64,000 bases of DNA from Gaiellasilicea sp963745775 (GCA_963745775.1 CAVUYY010000007.1:59622-123621); one strand, 5' to 3'; shown: positions 1 through 16,156, numbered from the stretch's first letter. Numbers and translations: made by a program. Notes: a model not told the origin generated them from the sequence alone.

Positions 1-2242
1 CCGGATCGAGCCGGTAGAACTTCTCGAAGATCCGGCGGTGCTCGGAGGCGGGAATCCCGAGCCCGCGATCGGCGATCACGAACCGGATCAGCGAGTCGGC
101 CTGGCCCACGCGGAGCACGACCTCCCCGCCGTCGGGCGAGTACTTGATCGCGTTGTCGACGAGGTTGACGAGCACCTGCTGGAGCTGGCCTCGATCGGCC
201 GCGACGGGTGCGAGCGGCTTCGGTGCGTCCAGCTCGAGCGCGATCGTGTCCGGCACATGGGTTCTGGCCGTGTCGAGCACCGCCGCTGCGAGCTCGACGG
301 CGTCGCAGTGCTCGATCGAGACCGGTAGTCGTCCCGAGTCGAGATGGCTGGAGAGCAGCAGGTCGTTGACGATCACGGCGAGGCGGTCGGATTCGGTCGC
401 GATCACGCCGAGCAACTCGTCCTTGACCGAGTCGTCGAGGTCGAGGTCCGTGCGCCGGATCGTCTGCGCGGAGCCGTAGATCGCAGCGAGCGGCGTCCGC
501 AGCTCGTGCGACACGGTCGCCACGAACTCCGCCTTCAGCTCCTCGAGCACGCGCTCCTCCGTCAGATCCCGAAACGCGTAGACGATCCCCTCGTCGACGC
601 CCACGCCGGACGCGGAGAGCCAGAGCTCCCGGTCGACGAGCTCGACCGGCACCGTCTCCGTGCGAACCGGGGAGCCAGGCCCGCTCGCCACCGGGATCAG
701 CGGCGCAATCTCGTCCCACTGGCGAACGACGTCCACCATCCGCCGACCCACGACCCGTGCCTCGGGGAGCCCCGTGATGGCCGACGCGGCCGTGTTCCAG
801 AGCCGGATCACACCCTCGCGATCGACGAGCACGACGGCATCGCCGACGGCGGCGAGGACGCGAGCCGCACGACCCCGCCGCTCCGACTCCTCGAAGAGCC
901 GGGCGTTGTCGATCGCTGCTGCCGCGTGTCTCGCCAGCTCTTCTGCGACTGCCAGATGCGATTCGTCGTAGGTGCGGCCCGAGTCGGCGGAGGTGACGAG
1001 AGTGATCGCGCCGAAGGCCTGGCCGCGCGCGACGAGCGGCACGGAGATGTACGAGCGCAGCTCGAGCGACCGCAAGATCTCGAGTTGCGACTCGTCGGCG
1101 GCAAAGCCCGGAAGCAGGTCGTCCGTCAGCTCGGGAATGAGGATCGGCCCGGCCTCCCGAATCGCGACGGCGGCGCCTTCGGCTCCGTCCCCGTCGAACG
1201 ACTGAGGTTCGAGCTCCTTGACGAGGACGAGCTTGAGCGGGTCGACGTGGACGAGCGCCAGTCGCTCGAGCCGGCCCTCGACGAGCACGTCGACGGCGCA
1301 GAAGTCGGCGACCCGAGGCACTGCGAGCCGCGCTGCGTCCTGGAGCGTCCGCGCGTAGTCGAGCGAGCTACCGAGGACCCAACCGGCCTCGGCGAGGAAG
1401 CGCTGGCGATCCTCAGCGGCGCGGCGGTCGTCGACATCGGTATTCGTGCCGAACCAGCGCACGATCCCGCCGGTCTCGTCGCGCATCGGCAGCGCGCGAG
1501 CGAGATGCCACCGCCACGCCCCGTCGCTCGCGCGCGCGATTCGGAACTCGGACTCGTAGGGGTCGCCGGTGGCGAGTGCCTCGGACCAACGCGCGAACAT
1601 CAAGGAGACGTCGTCGGGGTGGATCACGTCGTCCCAGCCCGTTCGCAGCAGCTCCTCCGAGGAGCGCCCGAAGTACTCGATCACCCGCTCGTTGACGTAG
1701 TCGAGGTTGCCGCTCGGCAGAGCCGTCCACACCTGCTGCGGAATCGAGTCGCCGAGGAAGCGGTAGCGCGCCTCGCTTTCGCGCTCGAGTGCGGCGAGCT
1801 CCTGCTCGCGCAGGAGCTCGGCCTGCCGGCCCAGCTCGACGGTCTTCTGCCAGAGCTCGACGAAGACCGCGACCTTCGTGCGCAGCACGTCGGGATCGAA
1901 CGGCTTGAGGAGGTAGTCGACGGCGCCGGACTCGTAGCCCTTGAAGACGTTCTCGGCATCCTTCGAGATCGCGGTCAGGAAGATGATCGGGATGTGCCGG
2001 TTGCGCTCGCGCTGCTTGATCAGGTCGGCGGTCTCGAAGCCGTCCAGGCCCGGCATCTGGACGTCGAGCAGGATCAGCGCGAACTCGTCGCCGAGCAGCT
2101 GGCGGAGCGCCTCCTCGCCCGAACCCGCTCGCACGAGCTCCTGTCCGAGCGGCTCCAGGATCGCCTCGAGCGCGAGCAGGTTCTCGGGCGTGTCGTCGAC
2201 GCAGAGGATCTTGGCTTTCGAAGTCAGCGCCCGATCGCTCAT
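1..2242 (-). CDS. Hybrid sensor histidine kinase, REC-PAS-GAF-PAS-HisKA-HATPase (3' end cut by window)
   Basis: Two-component signalling protein, probably cytoplasmic because no membrane segment is seen. Reading from the ATG at 2242, a receiver domain comes first (acidic pair D16/D17, phosphoacceptor D60 in LLDVQMPG, later YLLKPF). A PAS domain follows (YFGRSSEELL, then a PAC-like ESEFRIARASDG), then a GAF domain, a second PAS, and the kinase core with H-box VSHELRTP near 505-530. The HATPase N-box LVNLVDNAIKYSPDGG and G1 box DRGLGIP are present. The frame runs off the window at FEKFYRLDP, so only about the last 50 residues are missing. The start overlaps the CheB stop by 4 bp (ATGA), so the two are translationally coupled. 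The receiver at the N-terminus could let an upstream kinase gate this one (inference). Confidence 0.9.
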   Translation of the reverse strand, partial: MSDRALTSKAKILCVDDTPENLLALEAILEPLGQELVRAGSGEEALRQLLGDEFALILLDVQMPGLDGFETADLIKQRERNRHIPIIFLTAISKDAENVFKGYESGAVDYLLKPFDPDVLRTKVAVFVELWQKTVELGRQAELLREQELAALERESEARYRFLGDSIPQQVWTALPSGNLDYVNERVIEYFGRSSEELLRTGWDDVIHPDDVSLMFARWSEALATGDPYESEFRIARASDGAWRWHLARALPMRDETGGIVRWFGTNTDVDDRRAAEDRQRFLAEAGWVLGSSLDYARTLQDAARLAVPRVADFCAVDVLVEGRLERLALVHVDPLKLVLVKELEPQSFDGDGAEGAAVAIREAGPILIPELTDDLLPGFAADESQLEILRSLELRSYISVPLVARGQAFGAITLVTSADSGRTYDESHLAVAEELARHAAAAIDNARLFEESERRGRAARVLAAVGDAVVLVDREGVIRLWNTAASAITGLPEARVVGRRMVDVVRQWDEIAPLIPVASGPGSPVRTETVPVELVDRELWLSASGVGVDEGIVYAFRDLTEERVLEELKAEFVATVSHELRTPLAAIYGSAQTIRRTDLDLDDSVKDELLGVIATESDRLAVIVNDLLLSSHLDSGRLPVSIEHCDAVELAAAVLDTARTHVPDTIALELDAPKPLAPVAADRGQLQQVLVNLVDNAIKYSPDGGEVVLRVGQADSLIRFVIADRGLGIPASEHRRIFEKFYRLDP

Positions 2243-2817
2243 CTCCTTGCTCCGACGCAGAGCTCGTGGAGGAAGCGCGGGATCTGCTCGACCGGCAGGA
2301 CCGCGTCCGCCTCGCCGACGGCGGCCAGCGCGGCCTCGGGCATCGCTCGCCGCGACGCGCTCTCGGGCTCCTGCACGACCGCGATCCCACCGGCGGCCTT
2401 GATCGCAGCGAGGCCGAAGGCGCCGTCGGCGTTCGCGCCGGTGAGGACGATCCCGGTCGCCCGCTCGCCGTACGCCTCTGCAACCGACTCGAAGAGGACG
2501 TCGATCGACGGGCGCGCGAACTGCACCCGGGCGTCCGTCGAGAGCGAGAAGTGGCCGTTCTCCACCAGGAGGTGGTAATCGGCAGGAGCGACGTAGACAT
2601 GACCCCGCTCGATCGGCTGCTTGTCGTCGGGCTCGAGCACCGGCCGCTCGACATGACGCTGGAGGAGCAGCACGAGCCCGCCGCGCTGCGAAGCGGGATC
2701 GCGGTGCTGGACGAACACGATCGGGGCGTCCACCTCGGGTTCGAGCCCGTCGAGGACGGTGCTCATCGCATTGAGGCCGCCCCACGAGGCTCCGATCGCG
2801 ATCAGCTCGCAGCTCAT
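2239..2817 (-). CDS. cheB: Stand-alone CheB-type protein-glutamate methylesterase domain
   Basis: 192-aa CheB catalytic domain without the usual N-terminal receiver. The catalytic triad is visible: S11 in GASWGG, H38 in VQHRD and D131 in GANADGA. CheB enzymes remove methyl groups from receptor glutamates. The ATG at 2817 follows a GGAGGTTGG ribosome site. The gene lies 30 bp after cheR and overlaps the downstream hybrid kinase by 4 bp. With no methyl-accepting protein in the window its substrate is unknown. CheB/CheR pairs associated with hybrid kinases occur outside chemotaxis, and that is the likely setting here (inference). Without its receiver, activity may be constitutive or controlled by partner proteins. 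Confidence 0.93.
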   Translation of the reverse strand: MSCELIAIGASWGGLNAMSTVLDGLEPEVDAPIVFVQHRDPASQRGGLVLLLQRHVERPVLEPDDKQPIERGHVYVAPADYHLLVENGHFSLSTDARVQFARPSIDVLFESVAEAYGERATGIVLTGANADGAFGLAAIKAAGGIAVVQEPESASRRAMPEAALAAVGEADAVLPVEQIPRFLHELCVGARR

Positions 2818-2847
2818 TGGCCAACCTCCGGTTGGACGCTCACGCGC

Positions 2848-3677
2848 TCACCTCACCTTGCGGTAGAGCCGCTCGTCCGCCGCGAGCGCCTCGTACGCGC
2901 CCTCGTGCGGAGACTGCCGGATCGTTTCCTTCTGCCCGAGCGCGAGGACCCCGAAGGTGGCGAGGCTCTCGTAGAAGAGCCGCTGGACGTGATCCTGCAA
3001 CGGGCGATCGAAGTAGATCAGCACGTTCCGGCACGTGATCACGTTGAACTCGTTGAAGGCCGCATCAGAAGCGAGGTTGTGCTGGGCGAAGACCACGCTC
3101 TCGGTCAGAGAACGTGCGAACTGGGCCCCGTCGTACCGCGCCACATAGTACTTCGAGAACGCGCTCGTCCCCCCGGCCCGGATGTAGTTGTGCGTGTACT
3201 CCTGCATCTTGTCGAGGGGGAAGACGCCCAGGCGCGCCAGGTCGATCACGGCCTCGTTGATGTCGGTCGCGTAGATGCGCGTGCGCTCGGAGAGGCCCTC
3301 CTCGGCGAGCAGGATGGCGAGCGAGTAGACCTCCTCGCCCGTCGAGCAGCCGGCGACCCAGAGCCGCGAGAACGGGTAGGTCGCGAGCAGCGGCACGACC
3401 TGCTGCCGGAACGCGAGGAAGAAGCTCGGGTCGCGGAACATCGCCGTGACGTTGATCGAGAGATCGAGGAGCAGTCGCTCCATCACCTTCGGGTCGTGCA
3501 GGACGAGCGCCTGGAGCGCCGAGACCGTCTCCACCCCCTCGCCGTCCATCCGCCGCCGGAGCCGCCGCTTGAGCGACGCCGGCGCGTATTCCCGGAAGTC
3601 GAACCCGTAGCGGCGGTGGATCCCCTCCAGGAGAAGCTCGATCTCGATCTGCTCGAGGTCGGGCTCCTCCTCGCTGC

Positions 3678-3693
<16 letters not shown>
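2848..3693 (-). CDS. cheR: CheR-type protein methyltransferase
   Basis: About 281 aa, close to the usual CheR length. The N-terminal helical part (YGFDFREYAPASLKRRL, residues about 30-46) is followed by NVTAMFRDPSFF at about 81-92, the SAM-binding loop VAGCSTGEEVYSLAI at about 113-127, YATDINEAVI at about 141-150 and CRNVLIYF near 220. All are CheR signatures. The GTG at 3693 is the only plausible start before the conserved region, so the gene overlaps the last 16 bases of the upstream giant kinase and is presumably translationally coupled. Known reaction: SAM-dependent methylation of glutamyl residues. In this operon the target is not evident. Confidence 0.92.
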
Positions 3694-10711
<7,018 letters not shown>

Positions 10712-10781
10712 TCGGACTCCTTCGTCGTCAGCGGGACGGGTTCGCGCTTGCGCACGGTGAGTATCGTTTGCGGCTCAGATT

Positions 10782-10805
10782 CTCGCCAGGTCAGATTCTG
10801 GCGAG
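10782..10805. terminator. Hairpin at the 3' end of the PLP-enzyme gene
   Basis: Inverted repeat CTCGCCAG, 8-nt loop, CTGGCGAG spans the stop codon of the minus-strand PLP gene (stop at 10791-10793). It sits between that gene and the giant-kinase operon start at 10711. There is no U tract, so termination is inferred from position only. Confidence 0.4.
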
Positions 10806-11757
10806 CGCCTGCTCGAGATCGGCCCAGAGGCTCTCGACCGGCTCGAGGCCGACGCTGAGCCGAAGCAGGCCCGGCGGAACCCGTGCTCCTTCCCAGCGGA
10901 AGCGGGTCTCCATCGTGGAGGTGACGCCGCCGAGGCTCGTCGCGTTCGTGATCAGTCTCGTCCCGGTCTCGACGAGGCGGGCGGCGCTCGCCGTCGGCAA
11001 CATCGAAGGAGAGGAGGCCGCCGAAGCCCGGGTAGCGAACGGTCGTCACGGCCGCGTGCTCGCCGAGCCGCTCCGCGAGTGCCTGGGCGGTCTTCGTCTG
11101 GCGGAGCACGCGCACCTCGAGCGTCCGCAGTCCGCGAACGAGGATCCAGGCCGCATCCGGGCCGGCGACGGCGCCCGTCGCGGTGCGGAAGGCCCGCAGC
11201 CGCTCGGCGTCCTCGGGGCGGCGGCAGACGACGGCGCCGAGCAGGGCGTCGTGATGGCCGGCGAGGTACTTCGTGGCGCTGTGGAGGGCGAAGTCGCAGC
11301 CGCGCTCGAGCGCGCGGAGGTGGATGGGCGTCGAGGCGGTGGCGTCGCAGAGAACCGGCGCCGGGTGGGCGACGGCCGCCTCGAAGTCGGGCACGGTCAG
11401 GAAGGGGTTCGAGGGCGACTCGATCCAGACGAGATCGGCGTCCGGCGGCGGCGGGCCGGTCTGGTCGAAGAGAACGTGCTTCAAGCTCCAGCGCCCGAGC
11501 TCCGCGAACGTGAGTCCGGTGCCGTAGTAGGCGCCCTCGGCGAGCGCAATCGTCTGGCCGGGCTCGAGCAGGGCGAGCGCGACGGCGGTCGTGGCCGCCG
11601 TTCCCGAGGCGAAGAGAACGGCTTCGCCGCCCTCGAGCTCGCCGAGCGCGCGCTCGGCGGCGACCCCGTTCGGGTGGGCGTTGCGGGCGTAGTAGAACGC
11701 CTGCGGCTCGCCGTCCTCGTAGGGCCAGATCGTCGAGCGGTCGAGCGGCGCCTCCAC
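10791..11757 (-). CDS. Cys/Met-metabolism PLP-dependent enzyme (cystathionine gamma-synthase/lyase family); one frameshift
   Basis: About 321 aa. It has the PLP-lysine motif HSATKYLAGHHDALLG, the substrate loop WIESPSNPFL and the C-terminal NATSLGGVTSTMETRF of the trans-sulfuration family. Members catalyse gamma-replacement or elimination on homoserine esters, cystathionine or methionine, and the exact substrate cannot be told from sequence. The protein is shorter than the usual 380 aa because the N-terminal arm is reduced. I chose the GTG at 11757 because TATCGT lies 6 nt upstream, giving a leaderless promoter, and the 25-bp palindrome then stays outside the coding region. An upstream TTG at 11826 is in frame but would read through the palindrome. 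One extra base near 10987 shifts the frame, after which the family sequence resumes. It is divergent from the carboxylase gene. Confidence 0.85.
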
Positions 11758-11763
11758 GGCGCG

Positions 11764-11769
11764 ACGATA
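11764..11769 (-). promoter_or_regulatory. -10-like hexamer TATCGT of the PLP-enzyme gene
   Basis: TATCGT ends 6 nt before the GTG at 11757, the same spacing seen at several other starts in this window. The -35 region would fall inside the palindrome at 11786-11810, a classic position for repression (inference). Confidence 0.4.
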
Positions 11770-11785
11770 CCGCGGCGCCGACGAG

Positions 11786-11810
11786 AGCTTGTGTTGATTC
11801 AACACAAGCT
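11786..11810. promoter_or_regulatory. 25-bp perfect palindrome, probable operator 1
   Basis: Arms AGCTTGTGTTGA and TCAACACAAGCT flank a single central T. The core is GTGTTG-N3-CAACAC. It lies in the divergent region between the PLP enzyme and the carboxylase, over the expected -35 of the PLP gene. The regulator is unknown. The same core recurs at 43181-43207. Confidence 0.6.
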
Positions 11811-11845
11811 GCTCCTCGAGCCCCAAGCCAAGCCGTTCTCGGAGA

Positions 11846-11868
11846 GCTTGTGTTGGAGAAACACAAGC
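11846..11868. promoter_or_regulatory. Second inverted repeat, probable operator 2
   Basis: GCTTGTGTT, spacer GGAGA, AACACAAGC. It shares the GCTTGTGTT half-site with the palindrome 36 bp away and covers the region expected to hold the -35 of the carboxylase promoter (TAGGCT at 11882). One site near each divergent promoter suggests joint control by one dimeric regulator (inference). Confidence 0.55.
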
Positions 11869-11881
11869 GTTCTGGCGCCGT

Positions 11882-11887
11882 TAGGCT
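11882..11887 (+). promoter_or_regulatory. -10-like TAGGCT of the carboxylase gene (leaderless)
   Basis: TTAGGCT followed by 6 nt and the ATG at 11894. An identical TTAGGCT-N6-start occurs at 35652-35657. Confidence 0.45.
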
Positions 11888-11893
11888 CCGGCG

Positions 11894-13464
11894 ATGGCCG
11901 AGCTCCACGACACGACCGCCGCGAAGCTCGCCTGGCTCCAGGAGCTGAACGAGCAGGCCGAGCACGCCGGGAGCGAGAAGGCGGTCGCGCGGCAGCGGGA
12001 CCGGGGGAAGCTGCTTGCGGGCGAGCGGGTCGAGAAGTTGCTCGATCCCGGCTCCTTCGTCGAGCTCGACCGCTACGTCCGCCACCGGAACCCCGACTTC
12101 GACTCGATGGCGAACCGGCCCTACGGCGACGCCGTCGTGACCGGCTACGGCACGATCTTCGGCCGCAAGGTCTTCGTCTTCAGCCAGGACTTCACCGTCT
12201 TCGGCGGCTCGCTGTCCGAGGTCTTCGCCGAGAAGATCTGCAAGGTGATGGATCTCGCCGTCAAGTACGGCTGCCCCGTGATCGGGATCAACGACTCCGG
12301 CGGAGCGCGGATCCAGGAGGGCGTCGTCTCGCTCGCCGGGTACGCGGAGATCTTCTGGCGGAACGTCCAGGCCTCCGGGGTCGTGCCGCAGCTTTCGCTC
12401 GTGCTCGGACCGTGCGCCGGCGGCGCCGTCTACTCGCCGGCGATCACCGACTTCGTCCTGATGGCGGAGGGCAGCTCGTACATGTTCATCACCGGCCCCG
12501 ACGTGGTGAAGACGGTGACGGGCGAGGAGGTGACGCAGGAGGAACTCGGCGGCGCGGCCGCGCACGCCGAGAAGTCCGGCGTCGCGCATCTCACCGCGGC
12601 CGACGAGGAGGCGGTGCTCGAGGACGCGCGCTACCTGCTCTCGTTCCTGCCCCAGAACAACCTCGAGTCGCCCGTGTACGCCGCTCCGTCGGACCCGCCC
12701 GACCGCGAGGCGCCCGAGCTCGACACCTTCATCCCGGACAGCGCGACGAAGCCCTACGACGTCAAACAGGTGATCGCGAAGGTCGTCGACGACGGTGAGT
12801 TCCTGGAGATCCAGGAGCGCTACGCCGAGAACATCGTCTGCGGCTTCGCACGGCTTGCTGGGCCACTCGGTCGGGATCGTCGGGAACCAGCCGCAGGCGC
12901 TCGCCGGGGTGCTCGACATCGACGCGTCGACGAAGGCCGCCCGCTTCGTCCGCACCTGCGACGCCTTCAACATCCCGCTCGTCACCTTCGTCGACGTGCC
13001 CGGCTTCCTCCCCGGAACCGAGCAGGAGTGGGGCGGGATCATCCGTCACGGAGCCAAGCTGCTCTACGCCTACGCCGAGGCGACCGTGCCGAAGCTGACC
13101 GTGATCCTCCGCAAGGCGTACGGCGGGGCGTACGACGTGATGAGCTCGAAGCACATCCGGGCCGACTTCAACCTCGCGTGGCCGACCGCCGAGGTGGCGG
13201 TGATGGGGCCGGAGGGCGCCGTCAACATCATCTTCCGCCAGGAGCTCGCGGAGGCCGCCGACCCCGACGCGCGCCGCGAGGAGCTGATCGCCGAGTACAA
13301 GGAACGGTTCGCGAACCCCTACCACGCCGCCGAGCGGGGCTACGTGGACGAGGTGATCGAGCCGCGGCGGACGCGACCGATGCTCGTCTCGGCGCTCGAG
13401 ACGGCGCTGACGAAGCGCGAGCCAGGGCCGAAGCGGAAGCAGGGACGGCAACATCCCGCTGTAG
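11894..13464 (+). CDS. Acyl-CoA carboxylase carboxyltransferase (beta) subunit, propionyl/acetyl-CoA type; two frameshifts
   Basis: Carboxyltransferase half of a biotin-dependent acyl-CoA carboxylase, moving CO2 from carboxybiotin to acetyl- or propionyl-CoA. Corrected length is about 522 aa, normal for PccB/AccD. Visible motifs are GDAVVTGYG, the oxyanion-hole region GINDSGGARIQEG, GPCAGGAVYSPA, SYMFITGPDVVKTVTGEEV, and in the C-half VDVPGFLPGTEQEWGGIIRHGAKLLYA split only by the text here, with AYGGAYDVMSSKH. An extra T near 12852 and an extra base near 13450 break the frame. After correction the protein ends GNIPL, the typical terminus. No SD is seen; a -10-like TAGGCT sits 6 nt upstream. 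The biotin carboxylase partner may be the gene at 24129. The SUKH gene starts at the next base. Confidence 0.93.
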
Positions 13465-14193
13465 ATGAGCGATCCAGTCGCCGAGATCGAGCGCGCGCGT
13501 CATGCGGAGCTCGTGGGCAAGAACGGAAAGCCGGTCGCGCTCGAGCTCGAGCCTGGCCTCGCGCCGTCCGAGATCGAGAGCATCGAGCAGGAGCTCGGGG
13601 TGGCCGTGCCGCGCGAGGTTCGGGACGTTCTCGAGCACACGGCGGCGATCTCCGTCCCGTGGCACGACCTCGATTTCAGCGGCCGGACGCTCTCCTTCGA
13701 GGCGGAAGACATGTTCCCCTCAGGGCTGCCGATCGCCCCCGATGGCTTCGGAAACCACTGGGTTCTCGACCTGACCCCGGCGGAGCGAGAGACGGCTTCG
13801 GTCTTCTTCGTCTGTCACGACCCGCCCGTCGTCCTCTTCCAGTCCTCGAGCCTCGCCGCGTTCCTTCGCGAGTGGTTCCGGATGCTCTCGCCGCCACACG
13901 CGTCGCTTGTCGTCGACGTCCAGGAGGATCGTCCGTTCAACGTCTGGGGGACGAATCTGGGCGAAATCGACCACGACGCTGCCCTCGCCGCCGACGCCGA
14001 CCTGCGCGCGTTCGCAACCGAGCTCGGAGATCAGTTCGTCTTCGTCGATCTCCGCAAGTCGGAGATCGGAATGGGCTTTTCCTGGGGTCGGTTCGGGCCG
14101 AGAACGCACGTGGTGCGCCATGGGTACGAGCGGCTCTTCGCCTACCGGCGCCCAGACGAGCGTCCGGGGCTGTTCCGCCGTCTCTTCGGCTAG
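13465..14193 (+). CDS. SMI1/KNR4 (SUKH) family protein
   Basis: 242 aa. The region LAPSEIESIEQELGVAVPREVRDVLEHTAAISV (residues about 30-62; continuous in the protein) has the SUKH pattern of an amphipathic helix, a VP turn and a second helix, followed by VLDLTPAERETASVFFVCHDPPVVLF. SUKH proteins include immunity proteins against contact-dependent toxins and general interaction modules. No toxin gene is adjacent, so an immunity role is not supported. It starts directly after the carboxylase stop with no gap and ends in a 4-bp convergent overlap with the GNAT gene. The function is unknown, and cotranscription with the carboxylase is likely. Confidence 0.75.
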   Translation: MSDPVAEIERARHAELVGKNGKPVALELEPGLAPSEIESIEQELGVAVPREVRDVLEHTAAISVPWHDLDFSGRTLSFEAEDMFPSGLPIAPDGFGNHWVLDLTPAERETASVFFVCHDPPVVLFQSSSLAAFLREWFRMLSPPHASLVVDVQEDRPFNVWGTNLGEIDHDAALAADADLRAFATELGDQFVFVDLRKSEIGMGFSWGRFGPRTHVVRHGYERLFAYRRPDERPGLFRRLFG

Positions 14194-15032
14194 CCGGGCG
14201 CGAAGACGTACTCGCGCGAGTCACCGACGCGCTCGTAGCCGAGGTCGACGTAAAGCTTGTTCGAGGTTGGGTTGGCGAGGTCCGTGTAGAGGAAGCAGAA
14301 GCGCCGGCCCGCATCGAGTCGCGCTCGCGTGATCGCGGCGGTGACCGCCGAGCCGTAGCCATGGCCGCGGTACTCGGGTGGGGTGTAGACCGGCCCGATC
14401 CGCGAGCCGGACGGCGTGTTGCCGCCGCTTCCGGCGAGCGAGACGGGCTCGCCGTCCTCCCAGATCAGGAAGCTCGGCTCGTCTCCTTCGAGCCGCTGGC
14501 GGAGCGTCCGCTCGATCCGGCCCTCGTCCGGCTCGTTCTCGTGCAGCGCCTCGCGCGAGAAGTCGAGCAGCCACAGCCGCAGGAGCTCCAGGTCGGCCTC
14601 GGTCGCACGCCGCGGCGCACCGGGCACGTCCCGAGGCTCGCGCAACCGCTCGAGCGCGTAGATCCCCTGCTCGAAGCGCACATCCGCCGCAACGTCGTGC
14701 GTCACGCCCCAGGCCGCGGCGAAGACGTCGATCTCCGGGAGGACGCCGACCGCGCCCGGAAGCTCGTCCTCGATCGACTCGGCGAGCGCGGCCGCAGCAG
14801 CCGGCGAGGCGGGCCCGAGCACGAGCCCGTAGGGCGGCGTTCGCAGCGCGGCGCCGACGACGTCGTCGTCAGCCTCGACGAGCCAGAGCGAGAACTCCGG
14901 GTAGATGTGGGGTTGCTCTCGGAGGACGCCGAGCAGGCCGAGGATCAGGTTGTTGCGCGGCTCGTCCGCGAGCAGGAGCCCGCTGGTGCGGTCGAAGAAC
15001 TCGGCGGGATCAGCGACGCGTTGGACGTCCAC
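14190..15032 (-). CDS. GNAT family N-acetyltransferase
   Basis: 280 aa. The C-terminal half is a GNAT fold with the acetyl-CoA loop PPEYRGHGYGSAVTAAITR (about residues 216-234), then FCFLYTDLANPTSNKLYVDLGYERVGD, typical of the FR47-like subgroup. The N-terminal half is a diverged GNAT-like region. The substrate is unknown. The GTG at 15032 has TAGAAT 6 nt upstream (15039-15044), suggesting a leaderless transcript. It is divergent from the molybdate regulator, 26 bp apart. Confidence 0.85.
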   Translation of the reverse strand: MDVQRVADPAEFFDRTSGLLLADEPRNNLILGLLGVLREQPHIYPEFSLWLVEADDDVVGAALRTPPYGLVLGPASPAAAAALAESIEDELPGAVGVLPEIDVFAAAWGVTHDVAADVRFEQGIYALERLREPRDVPGAPRRATEADLELLRLWLLDFSREALHENEPDEGRIERTLRQRLEGDEPSFLIWEDGEPVSLAGSGGNTPSGSRIGPVYTPPEYRGHGYGSAVTAAITRARLDAGRRFCFLYTDLANPTSNKLYVDLGYERVGDSREYVFAPG

Positions 15033-15038
15033 CGCTCG

Positions 15039-15044
15039 ATTCTA
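15039..15044 (-). promoter_or_regulatory. -10-like TAGAAT of the GNAT gene
   Basis: TAGAAT, 6-nt gap, GTG start at 15032. It is in the short divergent region shared with the molybdate operon. Confidence 0.4.
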
Positions 15045-15051
15045 GTAGCGT

Positions 15052-15066
15052 CTAGGCAATGCCTAG
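15052..15066. promoter_or_regulatory. Palindrome overlapping the start codon of the Mop regulator
   Basis: CTAGGCA-A-TGCCTAG, perfect 7-bp arms, spans the ATG at 15059, and an overlapping TGCCTAGGCA palindrome follows. A plausible autoregulatory operator for the molybdate-responsive HTH protein. A lone half TGCCTAG occurs near 17976-17982 after modC. Confidence 0.45.
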
Positions 15067-15433
15067 GCAAACATTCTCTGCCCAGGAAGCGGCGCGGGCG
15101 CTCGGGATCAGCGTCGACACGCTTCGCCGCTGGGATCGTGCCGGCAAGATCGCTGTCGAGCGCGACTCGGCGAACCGCCGGGTCGTGGCGGCAGCCGAGG
15201 TCGAGCGGCTCCGCGCGCCGACAGACGAGACGCTCTCAGCCCGCAACCATTTCCGCGGCGTCGTCCGGTCGGTCGAGGTCGACGGGTTCCTCGCTCGCGT
15301 CGAGATCGACGTCACCGAGCCGGCGCGCGTCGTCGCGATCATCACCCGCGAGTCCGTCGAGCAGCTCGGGCTGAAGCCAGGCGCTAGCGCCGCCGGCGTC
15401 GTCAAGGCGACCTCGGTGATGGTCGAGCGATGA
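15059..15433 (+). CDS. HTH-Mop molybdate-responsive regulator
   Basis: 124 aa. Residues 5-55 form a MerR/excisionase-type helix-turn-helix (FSAQEAARALGISVDTLRRWD, with RRVVAAAEVERL). Residues 60-124 form a Mop/TOBE oxyanion-binding domain (ARNHFRGVVRSVEVDG, then VVAIITRESVEQLGLKPG and VVKATSVMVE). Such proteins bind molybdate or tungstate and control transport genes. It is first in an operon with modABC and overlaps modA by 4 bp. The palindrome over its own start suggests autoregulation (inference). Confidence 0.9.
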   Translation: MPRQTFSAQEAARALGISVDTLRRWDRAGKIAVERDSANRRVVAAAEVERLRAPTDETLSARNHFRGVVRSVEVDGFLARVEIDVTEPARVVAIITRESVEQLGLKPGASAAGVVKATSVMVER

Positions 15434-16156
15434 GGCGGTTGGCTGCAGCGCTCTCGCTCGTCGTCCTCGTCGGCGCCGGTTGGACGACCGCTCGCGCGGA
15501 TGATCCAGTCACGGTCTACGCCGCCGCCTCTCTGACCGAGGCGTTGCCTCGAATCGCGCCGAGTGCCCGCTTTCAGTTCGCCGGCTCGAATCAACTGACG
15601 CTCCAGATCCGCCAGGGCGCGCCGGCCGACGTCTTCGCCTCCGCCAGTCCGATCTACACGCAGCAGCTCTATCGCGAGGGGCTCGTCGAGCGTCCGCGCA
15701 CGTTCGCGACGAACTCGCTCGTCCTCGCGGTGCCAAGACGGAACCCCGCTGCGATCCGCTCCGTCTCCGATCTTGCGAAGACGGCCGCAGCTGAAGCTGG
15801 TCGTCGCCGGCGCGAAGGTTCCGGTCGGCCTGTACACGCGCGAGGTGCTGAAGCGGCTCGGGCTCCTGCGCGTGCTCCGCAAGGCGGTCAGCCAGGAGCC
15901 GGACGTGAAGGGGATCGTGGGCAAGCTCGCGCTCGGCGAGGCGGATGCGGGCTTTGTCTACGCAACCGACGTACGCGCCGCCGGCACGAGGCTCGTCGCG
16001 ATCGCCCTGCCGCGGCGCGCGCAGCCCACGATCCGCTACGAGGTGGCGGTCGTGAAGGGGACGAGGAACCGCGCCGGCGCCTTCGAGCTGGTCGCCGACC
16101 TCCTCGGCGTCGACGGGCGTCGCGAGCTCGCGCGTGCGGGCTTCGGGCTGCCGTGA
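15430..16156 (+). CDS. modA: Molybdate ABC transporter substrate-binding protein; one frameshift
   Basis: Corrected length about 241 aa. The N-terminal signal peptide (MRRLAAALSLVVLVGAGWTT) is followed by VTVYAAASLTEALPRI and FAGSNQLTLQI, then QGAPADVFASAS, the canonical ModA opening. The second part carries GADAGFVYATDV-like EADAGFVYATDV. An extra A near 15782 (AAGACGG for AAGCGG) breaks the frame and the family sequence RPQLKLVVAG resumes immediately. The secreted or tethered protein captures molybdate for ModBC. The start overlaps the regulator and the end overlaps modB (GTGA). Confidence 0.93.

Noticed and set aside
344..2578. 744-aa plus-strand open frame
   Set aside because: Shadow of the hybrid kinase and CheB on the minus strand; composition is Arg/Asp/Leu-rich with no domain.
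13465..14193. SUKH protein as an immunity protein of a polymorphic toxin system
   Set aside because: No toxin, HNH, RHS or secretion gene is adjacent; it is fused by position to a carboxylase gene.
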